From: Clostridia bacterium
Lineage (GTDB): Bacteria; Bacillota; Clostridia; Lachnospirales; Lachnospiraceae
Assembly: GCA_009929615.1 (NCBI GenBank)
Contig: SAAB01000006.1
Coordinates: 1 to 64,000 of the forward strand
Reading direction: 5' to 3'
DNA: 64,000 nucleotides
In this document: positions 17,385-26,980 of the stretch, in pieces
Layout of the letters: the number at the start of each line of letters is the position of its first letter
Position numbering within the stretch: position 1 is the stretch's first letter
Notes under the pieces: generated by a model
What the model was told of the DNA's origin: nothing
Database searches by the model: none
What the model saw: only the letters and a program-made list of their open reading frames with translations
Position numbers and translations under genes: made by a program

Positions 17385-17909
17385 TTAATATTTTTCTTTA
17401 TGTATCTTTCCCTTATCTGCTTCATCCGCTATATGAGCATCCGGATGCTGCTTCGGCATCCCAAGGGAAAGAATCGCTTCCAAGCTATAACTTTCAGGAA
17501 TAGACAGCAGGTCACAAATATATTCCTCAGTGGTTCTTCCATCCTCTGCCTCTCTAAGTCTTCCCTGAATCCAACAGCTTCCAACACCCAGTGAGTCTGC
17601 CATTAAATGCATATTCGCCATAGCAATGGAACAATCTTCAATCCACACATCGGTTTTCTCCGGATTGGCTATGACAACAACAGCTGCATCCGCATTCTCT
17701 AGCATCTTAGCCGCTCCAACTCTTGCTTTTGACAGCTTTTTCAAAGTTGCCTTGTCACGGATAAGAATAAATTCCCAAGGTTTTGCATTTCGTCCTGACG
17801 GAGACATAAGGCCTGCCATCAAAATTTTATCAATTGTCTGCTCAGGAATCCTCTCTCCAGCATATTTCCGAACACTTCTTCGGTTCATCATCATCTGCAT
17901 CAAATCCAT
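17385..17909 (-). CDS. Nitroreductase family protein
   Basis: This FMN-dependent nitroreductase has about 174 residues when started at 17909; an AAAGGAGAG site lies 8 nt upstream, and 17915 is an alternative start. The N-terminal RRSVRKYAGERIPEQ and the SPSGRNAKPWEF motif are typical of the family. The products are NAD(P)H:flavin oxidoreductases acting on nitro compounds, quinones or flavins. Upstream lie rubredoxin and superoxide reductase in the same orientation, but a strong hairpin separates them. A role in redox defence is possible but not shown. Confidence 0.85.
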   Translation of the reverse strand: MDLMQMMMNRRSVRKYAGERIPEQTIDKILMAGLMSPSGRNAKPWEFILIRDKATLKKLSKARVGAAKMLENADAAVVVIANPEKTDVWIEDCSIAMANMHLMADSLGVGSCWIQGRLREAEDGRTTEEYICDLLSIPESYSLEAILSLGMPKQHPDAHIADEADKGKIHKEKY

Positions 17910-17941
17910 ATTCATCTCTCCTTTTCCCATGGTAACTACAA

Positions 17942-17969
17942 AAATCAGGTGTGGTCTCCCACACCTGAT
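17942..17969 (-). terminator. Terminator after the superoxide reductase-rubredoxin unit
   Basis: A 12-bp perfect inverted repeat (AATCAGGTGTGG, 4-nt loop, complement) is followed by a T5 run on the minus strand, 20 bp after the rubredoxin stop codon. Confidence 0.8.
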
Positions 17970-17988
17970 TCCGATATTCATCTTTTGA

Positions 17989-18150
17989 CTATTCTACGAC
18001 TTTAAATTCCTCTTTCCCCACACCACAGATGGGACATACCCAGTCATCCGGAATGCTTTCAAAAGGAGTTCCCGGTGCAATTCCACCGTCCGGGTCACCT
18101 ACAGCGGGGTCATATATATAGCCACAAGGTTCACATTCATAAGATTTCAT
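17989..18150 (-). CDS. Rubredoxin
   Basis: This 53-residue protein has the two rubredoxin knuckles, Cys6/Cys9 (CEPCG) and Cys39/Cys42 (CPICG), and the conserved GYIYDP and DDWVCP segments. It holds one Fe(Cys)4 centre and passes single electrons. A GGAGG site precedes the ATG. It follows superoxide reductase by 26 bp and is most likely its electron donor. Confidence 0.95.
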   Translation of the reverse strand: MKSYECEPCGYIYDPAVGDPDGGIAPGTPFESIPDDWVCPICGVGKEEFKVVE

Positions 18151-18176
18151 TAATTATTTCCTCCAGTCTTTTAGTT

Positions 18177-18545
18177 TCACGCTTTCCAAAGTCCATGTAA
18201 ATTACAGTATGCGTAAGCAGCAACCACTTTATCCGAATCTGTCAGAATAAATTCTGCCTTAGGAGCTGCTTCCGGTTTCAAATCAACTTTCTGGTATCCT
18301 TTTTCTGTCTCAAGAATAATCCACTCAATATAATGTGCTTCAACCATTGGATGAGCTACGCTTCCAACTTCAACAACAACCTTCTGTCCTTCTGTCTTAA
18401 TAACAGGGAGATGTTTCTCAACAGCTCCATCGGATGTACCGGGAACCATCTCTGTCATCTTCTGTCCGCAGCACATTACAGGTACACCACTGTCTTTTGC
18501 ATATTGAATAATATTACCACAATGTTCACATTCATAAAATTTCAT
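18177..18545 (-). CDS. Desulfoferrodoxin (superoxide reductase, 2Fe type)
   Basis: This 122-residue protein has an N-terminal desulforedoxin-like centre (Cys6, Cys9, Cys25, Cys26) and the catalytic Fe(His)4Cys centre: His45 (EKHLP), His65 (AHPM), His71 (HYIEW), Cys114 and His117 (CNLHGLW). It reduces superoxide to hydrogen peroxide without making oxygen, a typical defence in anaerobes. It is the first gene of a two-gene unit with rubredoxin and is divergent from a Crp/Fnr-type regulator. Confidence 0.95.
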   Translation of the reverse strand: MKFYECEHCGNIIQYAKDSGVPVMCCGQKMTEMVPGTSDGAVEKHLPVIKTEGQKVVVEVGSVAHPMVEAHYIEWIILETEKGYQKVDLKPEAAPKAEFILTDSDKVVAAYAYCNLHGLWKA

Positions 18546-18609
18546 ACCAATTACCTCCTAAAACCCTTTATATACTTCAGTTTCTTTGTTATCTCTTTGT
18601 TATGTCTTC

Positions 18610-18672
18610 ATTATACCCTGTTTCCAGAATAATACAGTTGCATTTGCAACTTATTATCAATTATGTTATATT
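18610..18672. promoter_or_regulatory. Divergent promoters sharing one Fnr-like operator
   Basis: The dyad GTTGC-ATTT-GCAAC (18637-18650) has Crp/Fnr half-site spacing. On the plus strand it overlaps the -35 (TTGCAA, 18644-18649) of a promoter with TATATT at 18667-18672 (17-bp spacer). On the minus strand a TATAAT (18615-18610) without a good -35 puts the dyad centre about 40-41 bp before the predicted start, the class II activation position. This suggests activation of superoxide reductase-rubredoxin and autorepression. Confidence 0.6.
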
Positions 18673-18701
18673 TAAATGAAATATTATAAGGGGGAAGCAC
18701 T

Positions 18702-19346
18702 ATGACTCAAGCACATATTTTTGATAACATAGAAAAAGAAGAGCTGGATAAGATGATTATCTGCTTTAATGCTCAGATAAAATCTTTTCCAGCTCATAAA
18801 AAACTTATGTCCTATTCATCTCACTCTATGACTCTGGGAGTCCTTCTTTCCGGGGAAGCAGATTTAATCAAATATGATTATGACGGTTGCCGAAGCATCG
18901 TCGAGCACCTATCTGAACAGGATATCTTCGGAAGTATACTTCTGCCGCAAACTTATGCCCATCAGATTGAAGCCATTTCAAGTGTCGACTGCCAGGTTCT
19001 TCTATTCGATTATAACCAGCTCATCAAACGCTGCTCCAATGCCTGCAGCTATCACAGCACACTGGTCAGCAATGTGCTGCAGATTTTTTCATTCAAGACC
19101 CGCCAGTTTCACAGCCGGATTGAAATTCTCAGCCAGCGTTCCATAAGGAACAAACTTCTGACTTATTTCACGCAGCTGGCTCTTCAGAATGATTCAACCA
19201 CCTTCACTCTGCCTTTTACTCTGAATTCCATGGCCGACTATCTATTCGTTGACCGCAGTGCCATGCTCAGAGAAATGAAGAAGATGCGTGACGAAGCACT
19301 CATCTCCTCCAAAGGCCGCAGAATTAAACTTCTGCTTCGTGAATAA
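18702..19346 (+). CDS. Crp/Fnr family transcriptional regulator
   Basis: This 214-residue protein has an N-terminal cyclic-nucleotide-binding-type beta barrel (about 15-120) and a C-terminal winged helix (about 140-214) with the recognition region NSMADYLFVDRSAMLREMKK. The four-cysteine Fe-S motif of E. coli Fnr is absent, so another effector or a cluster-free mechanism is likely. It is divergent from superoxide reductase across a 156-bp region with a single palindrome. Its 3' end overlaps the convergent ftsH end by 23 bp. Confidence 0.85.
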   Translation: MTQAHIFDNIEKEELDKMIICFNAQIKSFPAHKKLMSYSSHSMTLGVLLSGEADLIKYDYDGCRSIVEHLSEQDIFGSILLPQTYAHQIEAISSVDCQVLLFDYNQLIKRCSNACSYHSTLVSNVLQIFSFKTRQFHSRIEILSQRSIRNKLLTYFTQLALQNDSTTFTLPFTLNSMADYLFVDRSAMLREMKKMRDEALISSKGRRIKLLLRE

Positions 19347-21255
19347 ATTCCATAAATTCTTTTCCGCTGATGGTTTCCTTCTCTAAAAGGAACGCAGCGG
19401 ATTTCTCTAATATACCGTTATTTTCTTTCAAAATTTCAATTGCTTTATTATAAGCATCTTCTAAAATCTGACGTACAATCTCGTCGGCCTTAACCATGGT
19501 TTCATCTGCACAGGTTTTTACAGGACGACCATCCATATACTGACTTCCCGGAATCTCAAGACCCATCATTCCAAATTCAGATGACATGCCATACATGGTA
19601 ACCATCTTTCGTGCCAGGTCTGTTGCCTTTTCAATATCATTTGAAGCACCGGTTGTTACACTTCCAAAACGGACTTCTTCTGCTGCACGTCCGCCTAAGA
19701 GTGTCACTAAATCCTCAAGCATCTCTGACTTCTTCATAAGGAAACGCTCCTCTTCAGGCATCTGCATGGTATAACCCAGGGCGCCTGAAGTTCTGGGAAT
19801 AATAGTAATCTTCTGAATCGGCTGCGTATTCTTCTGTTTTGCAGCAACAAGAGCATGGCCTATCTCATGGAATGCCACAATCTCCCGCTCATCTCTGCTC
19901 ATAATATGGTTCTTTCTCTGCTGTCCGGCAATGATGACTTCAACCGATTCAAACAAATCATCCTGGCCGATAACCCGACGATTCATGCGCACCGCACGAA
20001 GTGCAGCTTCATTGATAATATTGGCCAGATCTGCACCGGAGGCACCGGAAGTTGCCAATGCAATAGCTTCTAAATCCACGGTTTCATCCAGTTTAACCTT
20101 ACGACTGTGCACTTTCAAAATATCAATACGACCCTGCTTATCCGGCTGGGTAACGCTAATCGTCCGGTCAAATCGTCCCGGACGGCGAAGTGCTTTATCC
20201 AGAACTTCAGGTCTGTTCGTTGCCGCAAGAACAACAACTGCCTTACTTTCGTCAAAGCCATCCATCTCTGCCAGCAGCTGATTCAGCGTCTGCTCCCGCT
20301 CGTCATTACTTCCGAGCTGATTATCTCTGCTCTTACCAATGGCATCAATCTCATCAATAAAAATAATACATGGTGACTTTGCTTCCGCCTGTTTAAATAA
20401 ATCACGGACACGGGAAGCACCCATACCAACAAACATCTCAACAAAATCAGAACCTGCCAGGGAGAAGAATGGAACACCCGCTTCACCGGCAACTGCCTTT
20501 GCCAAAAGTGTTTTACCTGTTCCCGGAGGGCCTACAAGCAAGGCTCCCTTTGGAAGTTTAGCACCGATATCCCTGTACTTTGTCGGATTATTCAGATAAT
20601 CCACAATCTCCATCAGAGAATCCTTCGCTTCGTCCTGTCCGGCAACATCTTTAAAAGTCACCTTAGAACCTTCCGGAACATATTCTTTTGCCCGACTCTT
20701 TCCCATACTGCCCAGACCGCCTATTCCGCCGCCACCTGCTCTCTTCATCATCATGGATAACAGCCAGCCAATCAACAACATCGGCAGAATCCACGTGAGA
20801 AGGAAATTGATAATCGGAGACGCCTGTGTCGGTATCTCAGAATCCATATCAACTCCGTACTCTTCCATCTTCGCCGTCAATGTCATGTCGGAAGAAACAA
20901 TACCTGTGTAATAAGCCTGTATCAGGCCTCGGTCTGTATCACTATCATTTGGATAGATAATAATCTGTCCCGTACTTTCATCAATCGTGATGCTCTTAAC
21001 TTTACCGTCTTTGGCCTTCTGCATAAACTCGGTATAGCTAATCTGCTGTGTCGCCGTATCCTTTAAAAAACGATTGATGCAGCTGTTTAGCAATATCGTC
21101 AACACAAGCCCCATCAGAAGAAGCATGATGAGCTTATCTGCCGATGGTCCATTCTGGCCAGCACCCGGTCCCCTCTGGCCATTTCCCTGAGGTGGTCTTC
21201 CATTCCTCGGTGGAGGGGTTGTTTTCTTTATATCTGTACCCTTAGTGTCACTCAT
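19324..21255 (-). CDS. ftsH: ATP-dependent zinc metalloprotease FtsH
   Basis: This membrane AAA+ protease has about 643 residues from the ATG at 21255 (GGAG 8 nt upstream; the in-frame TTG at 21261 is too close to that site). It has a Pro/Gly-rich cytoplasmic N-terminus, a transmembrane segment (about 41-58), an extracytoplasmic domain, a second transmembrane segment (about 148-168), Walker A GPPGTGKT (near 243) and the zinc motif HEIGH. It degrades misassembled membrane proteins and short-lived regulators. A perfect CIRCE lies just upstream, so HrcA control is expected. Confidence 0.95.
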   Translation of the reverse strand: MSDTKGTDIKKTTPPPRNGRPPQGNGQRGPGAGQNGPSADKLIMLLLMGLVLTILLNSCINRFLKDTATQQISYTEFMQKAKDGKVKSITIDESTGQIIIYPNDSDTDRGLIQAYYTGIVSSDMTLTAKMEEYGVDMDSEIPTQASPIINFLLTWILPMLLIGWLLSMMMKRAGGGGIGGLGSMGKSRAKEYVPEGSKVTFKDVAGQDEAKDSLMEIVDYLNNPTKYRDIGAKLPKGALLVGPPGTGKTLLAKAVAGEAGVPFFSLAGSDFVEMFVGMGASRVRDLFKQAEAKSPCIIFIDEIDAIGKSRDNQLGSNDEREQTLNQLLAEMDGFDESKAVVVLAATNRPEVLDKALRRPGRFDRTISVTQPDKQGRIDILKVHSRKVKLDETVDLEAIALATSGASGADLANIINEAALRAVRMNRRVIGQDDLFESVEVIIAGQQRKNHIMSRDEREIVAFHEIGHALVAAKQKNTQPIQKITIIPRTSGALGYTMQMPEEERFLMKKSEMLEDLVTLLGGRAAEEVRFGSVTTGASNDIEKATDLARKMVTMYGMSSEFGMMGLEIPGSQYMDGRPVKTCADETMVKADEIVRQILEDAYNKAIEILKENNGILEKSAAFLLEKETISGKEFMEFIHEAEV

Positions 21256-21277
21256 CGTCAACTCTCCTTTAATCGCA

Positions 21278-21304
21278 TTAGCACTCTTCGTCCAAGAGTG
21301 CTAA
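21278..21304 (-). promoter_or_regulatory. CIRCE element (HrcA operator)
   Basis: TTAGCACTC-N9-GAGTGCTAA is an exact match to the consensus CIRCE. It lies 22 bp upstream of the ftsH start codon, so ftsH joins the HrcA heat-shock regulon. Overlap with the ftsH ribosome binding region suggests it is in the 5' UTR or at the start site. Confidence 0.93.
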
Positions 21305-21387
21305 CTATTTGTTTCTATTCTACCATGATGTTGACAAAATGCAAGGCTTCTCCCTTTTATTTCTCAAAGTTCATGCTTTTTTTAGAT

Positions 21388-22296
21388 TTATTTACTTCTA
21401 TTGAGAATTTCTTTCAATTCATCTATGGAAAATATGTAGTGGCTGTTACAGAAATGACAGTTCACTTCAATTGGTTCTTTATCATCAATCATCGCCTGAA
21501 TCTCATCTCTTCCAATACTTACAATAGCCTTTTCTACACGGTCTTTTGTGCAGTTACATGCAAACTGGGTTGGAAGTTTATCCATAACCTCCACATCCAT
21601 TCCATCAAGAACTCTGGCTATAATATCTTCCGGTGTATTCCCCTCTTCAAGCATTGTTGTTACGGATGGCAGTTTCCCAATATTCTTTTCCAGCCGTTCT
21701 ATTGTTTCTTCCTGTGCAAAAGGCATCAGCTGGAGAATAAATCCTCCCGCCCGTTTTACCCGGTTATCCTTTTCCATAAGAACCCCAAGAGCTACACTTG
21801 AATTCACCTGTTCAGAGGTTGCAAAATAATAAGTGAGGTCCTCTGCGATCTCCCCGGATACCAAATGTGTCTGCCCCACATAAGGCTCTTTCAGGCCCAA
21901 ATCCTTAATAACACTCAGCACCCCCATATCCAGTGCTTTGCCCACATCCAGTTTCCCGGCAGGACTTGGCGGCAGCATAACCATTGGGTTATCCACATAC
22001 CCTTTAACATTGGCCTTGGCATCCGCTGTCACGGTCAAACCTTTAATCAAACCGCTGCATTTTATCTGAAGGGTCAGAATATCTTTATCCCCTTTCTGCA
22101 TACATCCCATCATAGCTCCTGCTGTTAAAAGACGTCCGAGAGCTGCTGTCGCCACTGGACTTGTATTATGAATCTGACGGGCATATTCAACCATTTCTCT
22201 GGTTGATGCCGCAAAAATACGAACCTGATGATTCGCTCCTGTGGCACGGATAATATAATCTACACCTGTTTTCTGTTCTGGTTTTGTACATGTCAT
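21388..22296 (-). CDS. hslO: Hsp33 redox-regulated chaperone
   Basis: This 302-residue Hsp33 has the C-terminal zinc redox switch intact: Cys247 and Cys249 (CNC), Cys280 and Cys283 (CHFC). Under oxidative plus heat stress the cysteines form disulfides, zinc is released and the protein becomes an ATP-independent holdase. It precedes CIRCE-ftsH, which makes a small proteostasis neighbourhood, but the CIRCE lies downstream of it and would not control it. Confidence 0.95.
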   Translation of the reverse strand: MTCTKPEQKTGVDYIIRATGANHQVRIFAASTREMVEYARQIHNTSPVATAALGRLLTAGAMMGCMQKGDKDILTLQIKCSGLIKGLTVTADAKANVKGYVDNPMVMLPPSPAGKLDVGKALDMGVLSVIKDLGLKEPYVGQTHLVSGEIAEDLTYYFATSEQVNSSVALGVLMEKDNRVKRAGGFILQLMPFAQEETIERLEKNIGKLPSVTTMLEEGNTPEDIIARVLDGMDVEVMDKLPTQFACNCTKDRVEKAIVSIGRDEIQAMIDDKEPIEVNCHFCNSHYIFSIDELKEILNRSK

Positions 22297-22322
22297 GTCT
22301 GATTTACCTCGCTTTTATTTCT

Positions 22323-23084
22323 TTATTTTCCATGCTCTCTGGCAATTATATATATTCTCTCTGAATCCGGTTTAACTTCATCCATCGTAAAGGCATCATA
22401 GGCCCCTTCCCAGATCATGCCTGCCGCTTCAATAAGACTGCGTATTTCTTCCGGCTCATAGGCCCTCTGATAATGAACCTCTTCACAGCGGTCATATCGT
22501 CCATCTGTACCCTGAATAAAAAGATTCAGAACATATTCATTTATCCTGGAATCCGTATCATAGTAATTATCCCAGATAAAACAATGGTCCTCTCTGGTTT
22601 CCCCGATGGTCTGCTCTCCCAGAATATTTTCATACTTATAGAGGGTATTCATATCAAAGATAAAAATACCCCTGGGGTCCAGATAATTATTCACAAGTTT
22701 AAATACCTGGAGCAGTTCTTCCGGCTCCAGGATATAATTCATACTATCACAAATACTGACAACGGCCCCAACAGTTCCATAGAGTTCAAATTCCCGCATA
22801 TCCTGACAAAGGTATAAAGCCGGTGTCATTCCATCCGAAGCTTCTGCCCCTTTTTCTATGGCAACAGACAACATCTCTTCCGAGTTGTCAATACCTATCA
22901 TATCATATCCCCGACGTCTCAATGCCTCTGTAACATTGCCTGTTCCACAGCCCATATCCAATACAAGCCCGTCCTCTACGCCGTATTTTTTTAACAGTGT
23001 CACCAGATAGTCACACCATTCTTCATAGGGTATATTATCCATGAACAAATCATATACCTGTGCAAATTCCAAATAAGCTTCCAA
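22323..23084 (-). CDS. Class I SAM-dependent methyltransferase
   Basis: This 253-residue methyltransferase has motif I VLDMGCGTGNVTEAL near residues 42-56, GIDNSEEML as the acidic motif and a motif like GIFIFDMNT. Similar proteins are found in many clostridia without a proven substrate. It begins 3 bp after the SASP gene and ends 26 bp before hslO, so the genes are probably co-transcribed. Confidence 0.8.
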   Translation of the reverse strand: MEAYLEFAQVYDLFMDNIPYEEWCDYLVTLLKKYGVEDGLVLDMGCGTGNVTEALRRRGYDMIGIDNSEEMLSVAIEKGAEASDGMTPALYLCQDMREFELYGTVGAVVSICDSMNYILEPEELLQVFKLVNNYLDPRGIFIFDMNTLYKYENILGEQTIGETREDHCFIWDNYYDTDSRINEYVLNLFIQGTDGRYDRCEEVHYQRAYEPEEIRSLIEAAGMIWEGAYDAFTMDEVKPDSERIYIIAREHGK

Positions 23085-23087
23085 CTG

Positions 23088-23330
23088 CTATTCCTCGTTT
23101 CTTCTCTCTTTTTTCTTTTGATTCATCAAGCCACCAATACGGCCCGTTTCTCTCGCCGTCAGGCCTTTCCAGCCCAAAGTTTCCACCTTTTCAAGCAAAC
23201 CGAGTTCTTCCGTAATCTCAAACTTCATCCGGTCATTCATCTGTTGTTCCGGTGTTTTTTTCTGCCACTTTTCCGGTTTCTCCAGACGTTCCATAACTTC
23301 CTGCCAATGGGGCTTTTTTCCCTGTTCCAT
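23088..23330 (-). CDS. Small acid-soluble spore protein, alpha/beta type
   Basis: This 80-residue protein contains the clostridial alpha/beta SASP core: KFEITEELG (37-44), the GWKGLTARETGRIGG segment (53-67) and a basic tail. The ITEELG region corresponds to the GPR protease site used in germination. Such proteins coat and protect spore DNA. The basic N-terminal extension of about 30 residues is longer than in Bacillus SspA-type proteins. It lies 62 bp after addA and directly before a methyltransferase. It is the clearest sign of sporulation in the window. Confidence 0.82.
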   Translation of the reverse strand: MEQGKKPHWQEVMERLEKPEKWQKKTPEQQMNDRMKFEITEELGLLEKVETLGWKGLTARETGRIGGLMNQKKKERRNEE

Positions 23331-23392
23331 ATGTCATCCCTGCCTTTCCATCATCTTGATTATGACCATGAAAAGGCAAAGCTATTCACCTG

Positions 23393-26300
23393 TTAACAGT
23401 GGATTTCTCTATTCATTATAACAGAATATAAAATTCTGTCTTTCACTTTTTTTCCGGATATCTGCTCAATGGCTCTCTGATAATAATCCAGCTGGGTTTT
23501 ATAGCGTTTGATAAGAACCTTATCCCCCGCTTCTCCCCCAGGTATCCGATCGGTTTTATAATCCAGAAGAACGATGCCGTCCTCTTCTTCGAAATAAACA
23601 TCGATAACACCCTGAATAAGTATATTTTCTGTCTCTTTAAGGTCAGGATAGACTTCGCTTACCGGAATTCCCATAACAAAGGGTCTTTCTCGGTAAAGCT
23701 GCCCCCGCTCTAAGGCCCGGGCCATCCGCTGCCCCAAATCGGACTGACAGAAATTAAAGACTTCCTCAACCGGAATTAATTTTTCCCAAAATCCCGGAAT
23801 CTGTTCTTTCTCAACACATTGATGGATAAAATCCGAAATATCTTTCGATGCAGTAATTTTATCAAAAGGCAGCAATTCAAAAATCTTATGGGTTGCCGTA
23901 CCTTTTTGCTGAGCCATATATAAGGAATCATCCAGGGACTTCTCCACGCGGGGTTCTCTTTCCGGATACAATATCTGTCCCGGCATTTCTTCTCCTGCCA
24001 TCTTTTTTAACTCACTGACTGTCATCTTGCCCTGCAGCCGGGTCATAATTTCTTTTGGATAGCTCCATGATAAACCATCACTGATTTCTTCATATAATTC
24101 CTGATGCTCATCTGAAATTTTTTCACATGCCTTGAAAAATTCTCTTTCTTCATCCTGACGAATTTCTTCTCTGATTTCTTCCGCAGTACGGTGGGCAGAA
24201 TTCAAACACCGAAAAACAAAGCCATGATTCGCACCGGCCTGCCCATCTGAAAAGAAAAGGGGACCCAGCCAGTCCAGATAACTCGTTGCCCGAAGCATCC
24301 TGCTATAACTCGAAGGGTTGCTTCCTGCACCATCTACGCCCCATTTTTCAGCCATCTGCTCCATATTATCTACGGAACCCACAAGAATCAGTTTCTCCCT
24401 GGCTCTGGTCATGGCCACATATAGAACACGTATTTCTTCACCCATCTGCTCCTGAAGCATCTTCCTTGCAATGAGGTTCTTATACATACTACGGATTTTT
24501 ACACGATTTTCAAGGTCTACACCGTCCGCTGCCACACCATACCCGGCATGGACCACAATACGGCTTCGTGATTCCCTAAAATTCATTTTTTTACCAAGAC
24601 CTGCCACAAAACAAATCGGATATTCCAGACCTTTACTCTTATGAATACTCATAATTCGTACAGCTTTTCCAGCATCTCCGGGTAAAATTGCCTCACCTAT
24701 ATCCTCTTTGGCTTCCTTTAACTGGTCCACATACCGGATAAAATGAAACAGGCCACGATAACTGGTCTTTTGGAAATCCTTGGCATATTCTACGAGCCGT
24801 TCCAGATTTGCCTGCCGCACTTCTCCACCGGGAAGGGCAAGCATCTGCTGCACATATCCGGTTCTTTCATATATCTCATGGATTAACTCTTCAATGGTTA
24901 TATGCACTTTCCTTTTTCGAAGGTCTTCATATAGTGCTTCAAAATTCGAAAGTTTTTCACAAATGACGTTTTCCTCACCATCCGACATATAGTGCTTCAT
25001 ATTTTCATAGAGATAGATAGAACGTTCATCCAGACGAATCTTTGCTAATTCTTCATTTGTAAAATCACCTATCGGTGAACGAAGAACCGCCGCCATCGGA
25101 ATATCCTGAAGTGGATTGTCCAACACCCTAAGCAGATTCAAAATTCCCTGTATTTCCAGCGTATCAAAGAATCCGGAAGATGTTTCACCTATGGCAGGAA
25201 TCCCCATATCCTTTAAAACCCGCACATAATCCTCTGTCCAGTTTTTTACAGTACGCAGCAGTATAACAATATCCCCATACTCTGCCGTGCGGTAAATGCC
25301 TGTATCCGGGTCCATGATAGTTATTCCTGAAATCGGGTCGGTCAATTCCCGAATGCGTTTTCCAATGGCCCAGGCCTCCGATTCTTTTTTGGTCATTTCC
25401 TTAGATCCGCCCTGCTCTGCCAAAATCCATTCTGAAAATTTGGATACCGGATAGCTCGTTTCCGGGTATTCCAGTCCCGGGTATAAGGCGGCATCTTCGT
25501 CATAGACCATACCACAGATTTGGGGTGTCATTAATTTTTCAAATACGCAGTTAATAGCACTGAGAACGTTCTCCCTGCTTCGGAAATTTTTGTGAAGGTC
25601 TATTCGCTGGTGAGTTGCTTCTTCTTTTCTGTACTGCTGATACTTTCCAAGAAAAATTTGAGGGTCTGCCATACGGAACCGGTAAATGCTCTGCTTAACA
25701 TCCCCTACCATAAACAGATTTGGCTGCCCCTTCCGTTCCCTGGAAATACTATTTAAAAGAGTCTCTTGAACCTGATTACTGTCCTGATACTCATCACACA
25801 TAATTTCTTCAAAAAGCTCACTATAGCTTTCTGCTGTCGCCGTTGGCTCGTGATTTTCATCTAAAAGAATATTCAGAGCCAAATGCTCCTGGTCATTAAA
25901 ATCAATAAGATTTCTGGCTTGCTTTTCCTGTTGAAAACGTTTGGAAAATTCTTTTGTTATCTCTAAAAGCACAACAATTCCCGGAAAAATCATCTTTTCT
26001 TTAGCCAGCATAATATCTAACGGGTCCATAAAATAAGCCTTTTTAAGAGCTGCTATTAAATCTTTGGCTTCCTGACGAAATTTTTTAGTCTTTTCAATAA
26101 GAAGTTTATCTGCATCCGGCTGTTTTTTTCCCGGCAGTTTTTTCCATGTATGAACCTCCATCTGTTCAAACAGGTCACTGTAGATCTCACAAGCTGCCAT
26201 AGCTTCTACCTGTTCCAAATCTTCTGCAAGAACTTCTGTATAATGCCCCGGCCCATCATTTCTGCAGGATAACATCAGTGCTTTCCGAAGAACTTCTACA

Positions 26301-26980
26301 CACTCCTCAAGCATCATGGAACTTTCCTCCATGATAAGTTCCATCAATTGGCTTTCTTCAAAATCAACAGCTCCCGAACCCGGATGCATGCGCAATGCTT
26401 CCTCCAGCCATTCTTCAGGCCATGGATGACTTTGCGAAAAGTCATAAAGTTTCAATATCCAATCGGTAATACCACCATCCAGTTTTCCACTGGAATAGGT
26501 CTCGACAAATCTTATAAATCCGGGCATCTCTTCTTCATAGCAGTCATCTAACAGCTGTCTCGCTACATCCTGTTTTAAAAGAATAATTTCCTGGGGGTCT
26601 CCAACCCTGAATCCAGGGTCCAGACCGATAACATCAAAATGTTCCCGGATAACTCCCATACAAAAACTGTCAATGGTTGTAATCTGAGCTGATGGAAGAA
26701 GCATCTTCTGCTTCTGCAGATGGGCATTTTCAGGGTCTGCTTCCAGCCTTTTTTCAACGGCTTCCATAACACGTTCCCGCATCTCTGCTGCAGCCGCTCT
26801 TGTAAAAGTCACAACAAGCAGCTGATCTATATCCATCGGATGTGTATCGTCAGTTATCTTCTGTATAATCCGCTCTACCAGAACTGCAGTCTTACCGGAA
26901 CCTGCAGCCGCGGACACTAAAAGGCTTCGTTCTCTCAGATTTATGACCTGCTGCTGTTCGACGGTCCACGATTTTCCCAT
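23393..26980 (-). CDS. addA: ATP-dependent helicase/nuclease subunit A
   Basis: This 1195-residue UvrD-like helicase has a C-terminal RecB-family nuclease domain. Walker A is SAAAGSGKTAVLV (about 23-35), helicase motifs include VGDVKQSIYRFR, IMSIHKSKGLEYP and VAMTRAREKL, and the nuclease motif LLDYKTDR sits near residue 1150. AddAB processes double-strand breaks up to a Chi site and loads RecA. The start overlaps the 3' end of addB by 40 bp. Confidence 0.95.
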   Translation of the reverse strand: MGKSWTVEQQQVINLRERSLLVSAAAGSGKTAVLVERIIQKITDDTHPMDIDQLLVVTFTRAAAAEMRERVMEAVEKRLEADPENAHLQKQKMLLPSAQITTIDSFCMGVIREHFDVIGLDPGFRVGDPQEIILLKQDVARQLLDDCYEEEMPGFIRFVETYSSGKLDGGITDWILKLYDFSQSHPWPEEWLEEALRMHPGSGAVDFEESQLMELIMEESSMMLEECVEVLRKALMLSCRNDGPGHYTEVLAEDLEQVEAMAACEIYSDLFEQMEVHTWKKLPGKKQPDADKLLIEKTKKFRQEAKDLIAALKKAYFMDPLDIMLAKEKMIFPGIVVLLEITKEFSKRFQQEKQARNLIDFNDQEHLALNILLDENHEPTATAESYSELFEEIMCDEYQDSNQVQETLLNSISRERKGQPNLFMVGDVKQSIYRFRMADPQIFLGKYQQYRKEEATHQRIDLHKNFRSRENVLSAINCVFEKLMTPQICGMVYDEDAALYPGLEYPETSYPVSKFSEWILAEQGGSKEMTKKESEAWAIGKRIRELTDPISGITIMDPDTGIYRTAEYGDIVILLRTVKNWTEDYVRVLKDMGIPAIGETSSGFFDTLEIQGILNLLRVLDNPLQDIPMAAVLRSPIGDFTNEELAKIRLDERSIYLYENMKHYMSDGEENVICEKLSNFEALYEDLRKRKVHITIEELIHEIYERTGYVQQMLALPGGEVRQANLERLVEYAKDFQKTSYRGLFHFIRYVDQLKEAKEDIGEAILPGDAGKAVRIMSIHKSKGLEYPICFVAGLGKKMNFRESRSRIVVHAGYGVAADGVDLENRVKIRSMYKNLIARKMLQEQMGEEIRVLYVAMTRAREKLILVGSVDNMEQMAEKWGVDGAGSNPSSYSRMLRATSYLDWLGPLFFSDGQAGANHGFVFRCLNSAHRTAEEIREEIRQDEEREFFKACEKISDEHQELYEEISDGLSWSYPKEIMTRLQGKMTVSELKKMAGEEMPGQILYPEREPRVEKSLDDSLYMAQQKGTATHKIFELLPFDKITASKDISDFIHQCVEKEQIPGFWEKLIPVEEVFNFCQSDLGQRMARALERGQLYRERPFVMGIPVSEVYPDLKETENILIQGVIDVYFEEEDGIVLLDYKTDRIPGGEAGDKVLIKRYKTQLDYYQRAIEQISGKKVKDRILYSVIMNREIHC

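Noticed and set aside
21298-21801. 167-codon plus-strand open frame from the CIRCE region
   Set aside because: It is antisense to hslO, Phe/Tyr-rich and lacks a ribosome binding site; the gene order on the minus strand explains the region.
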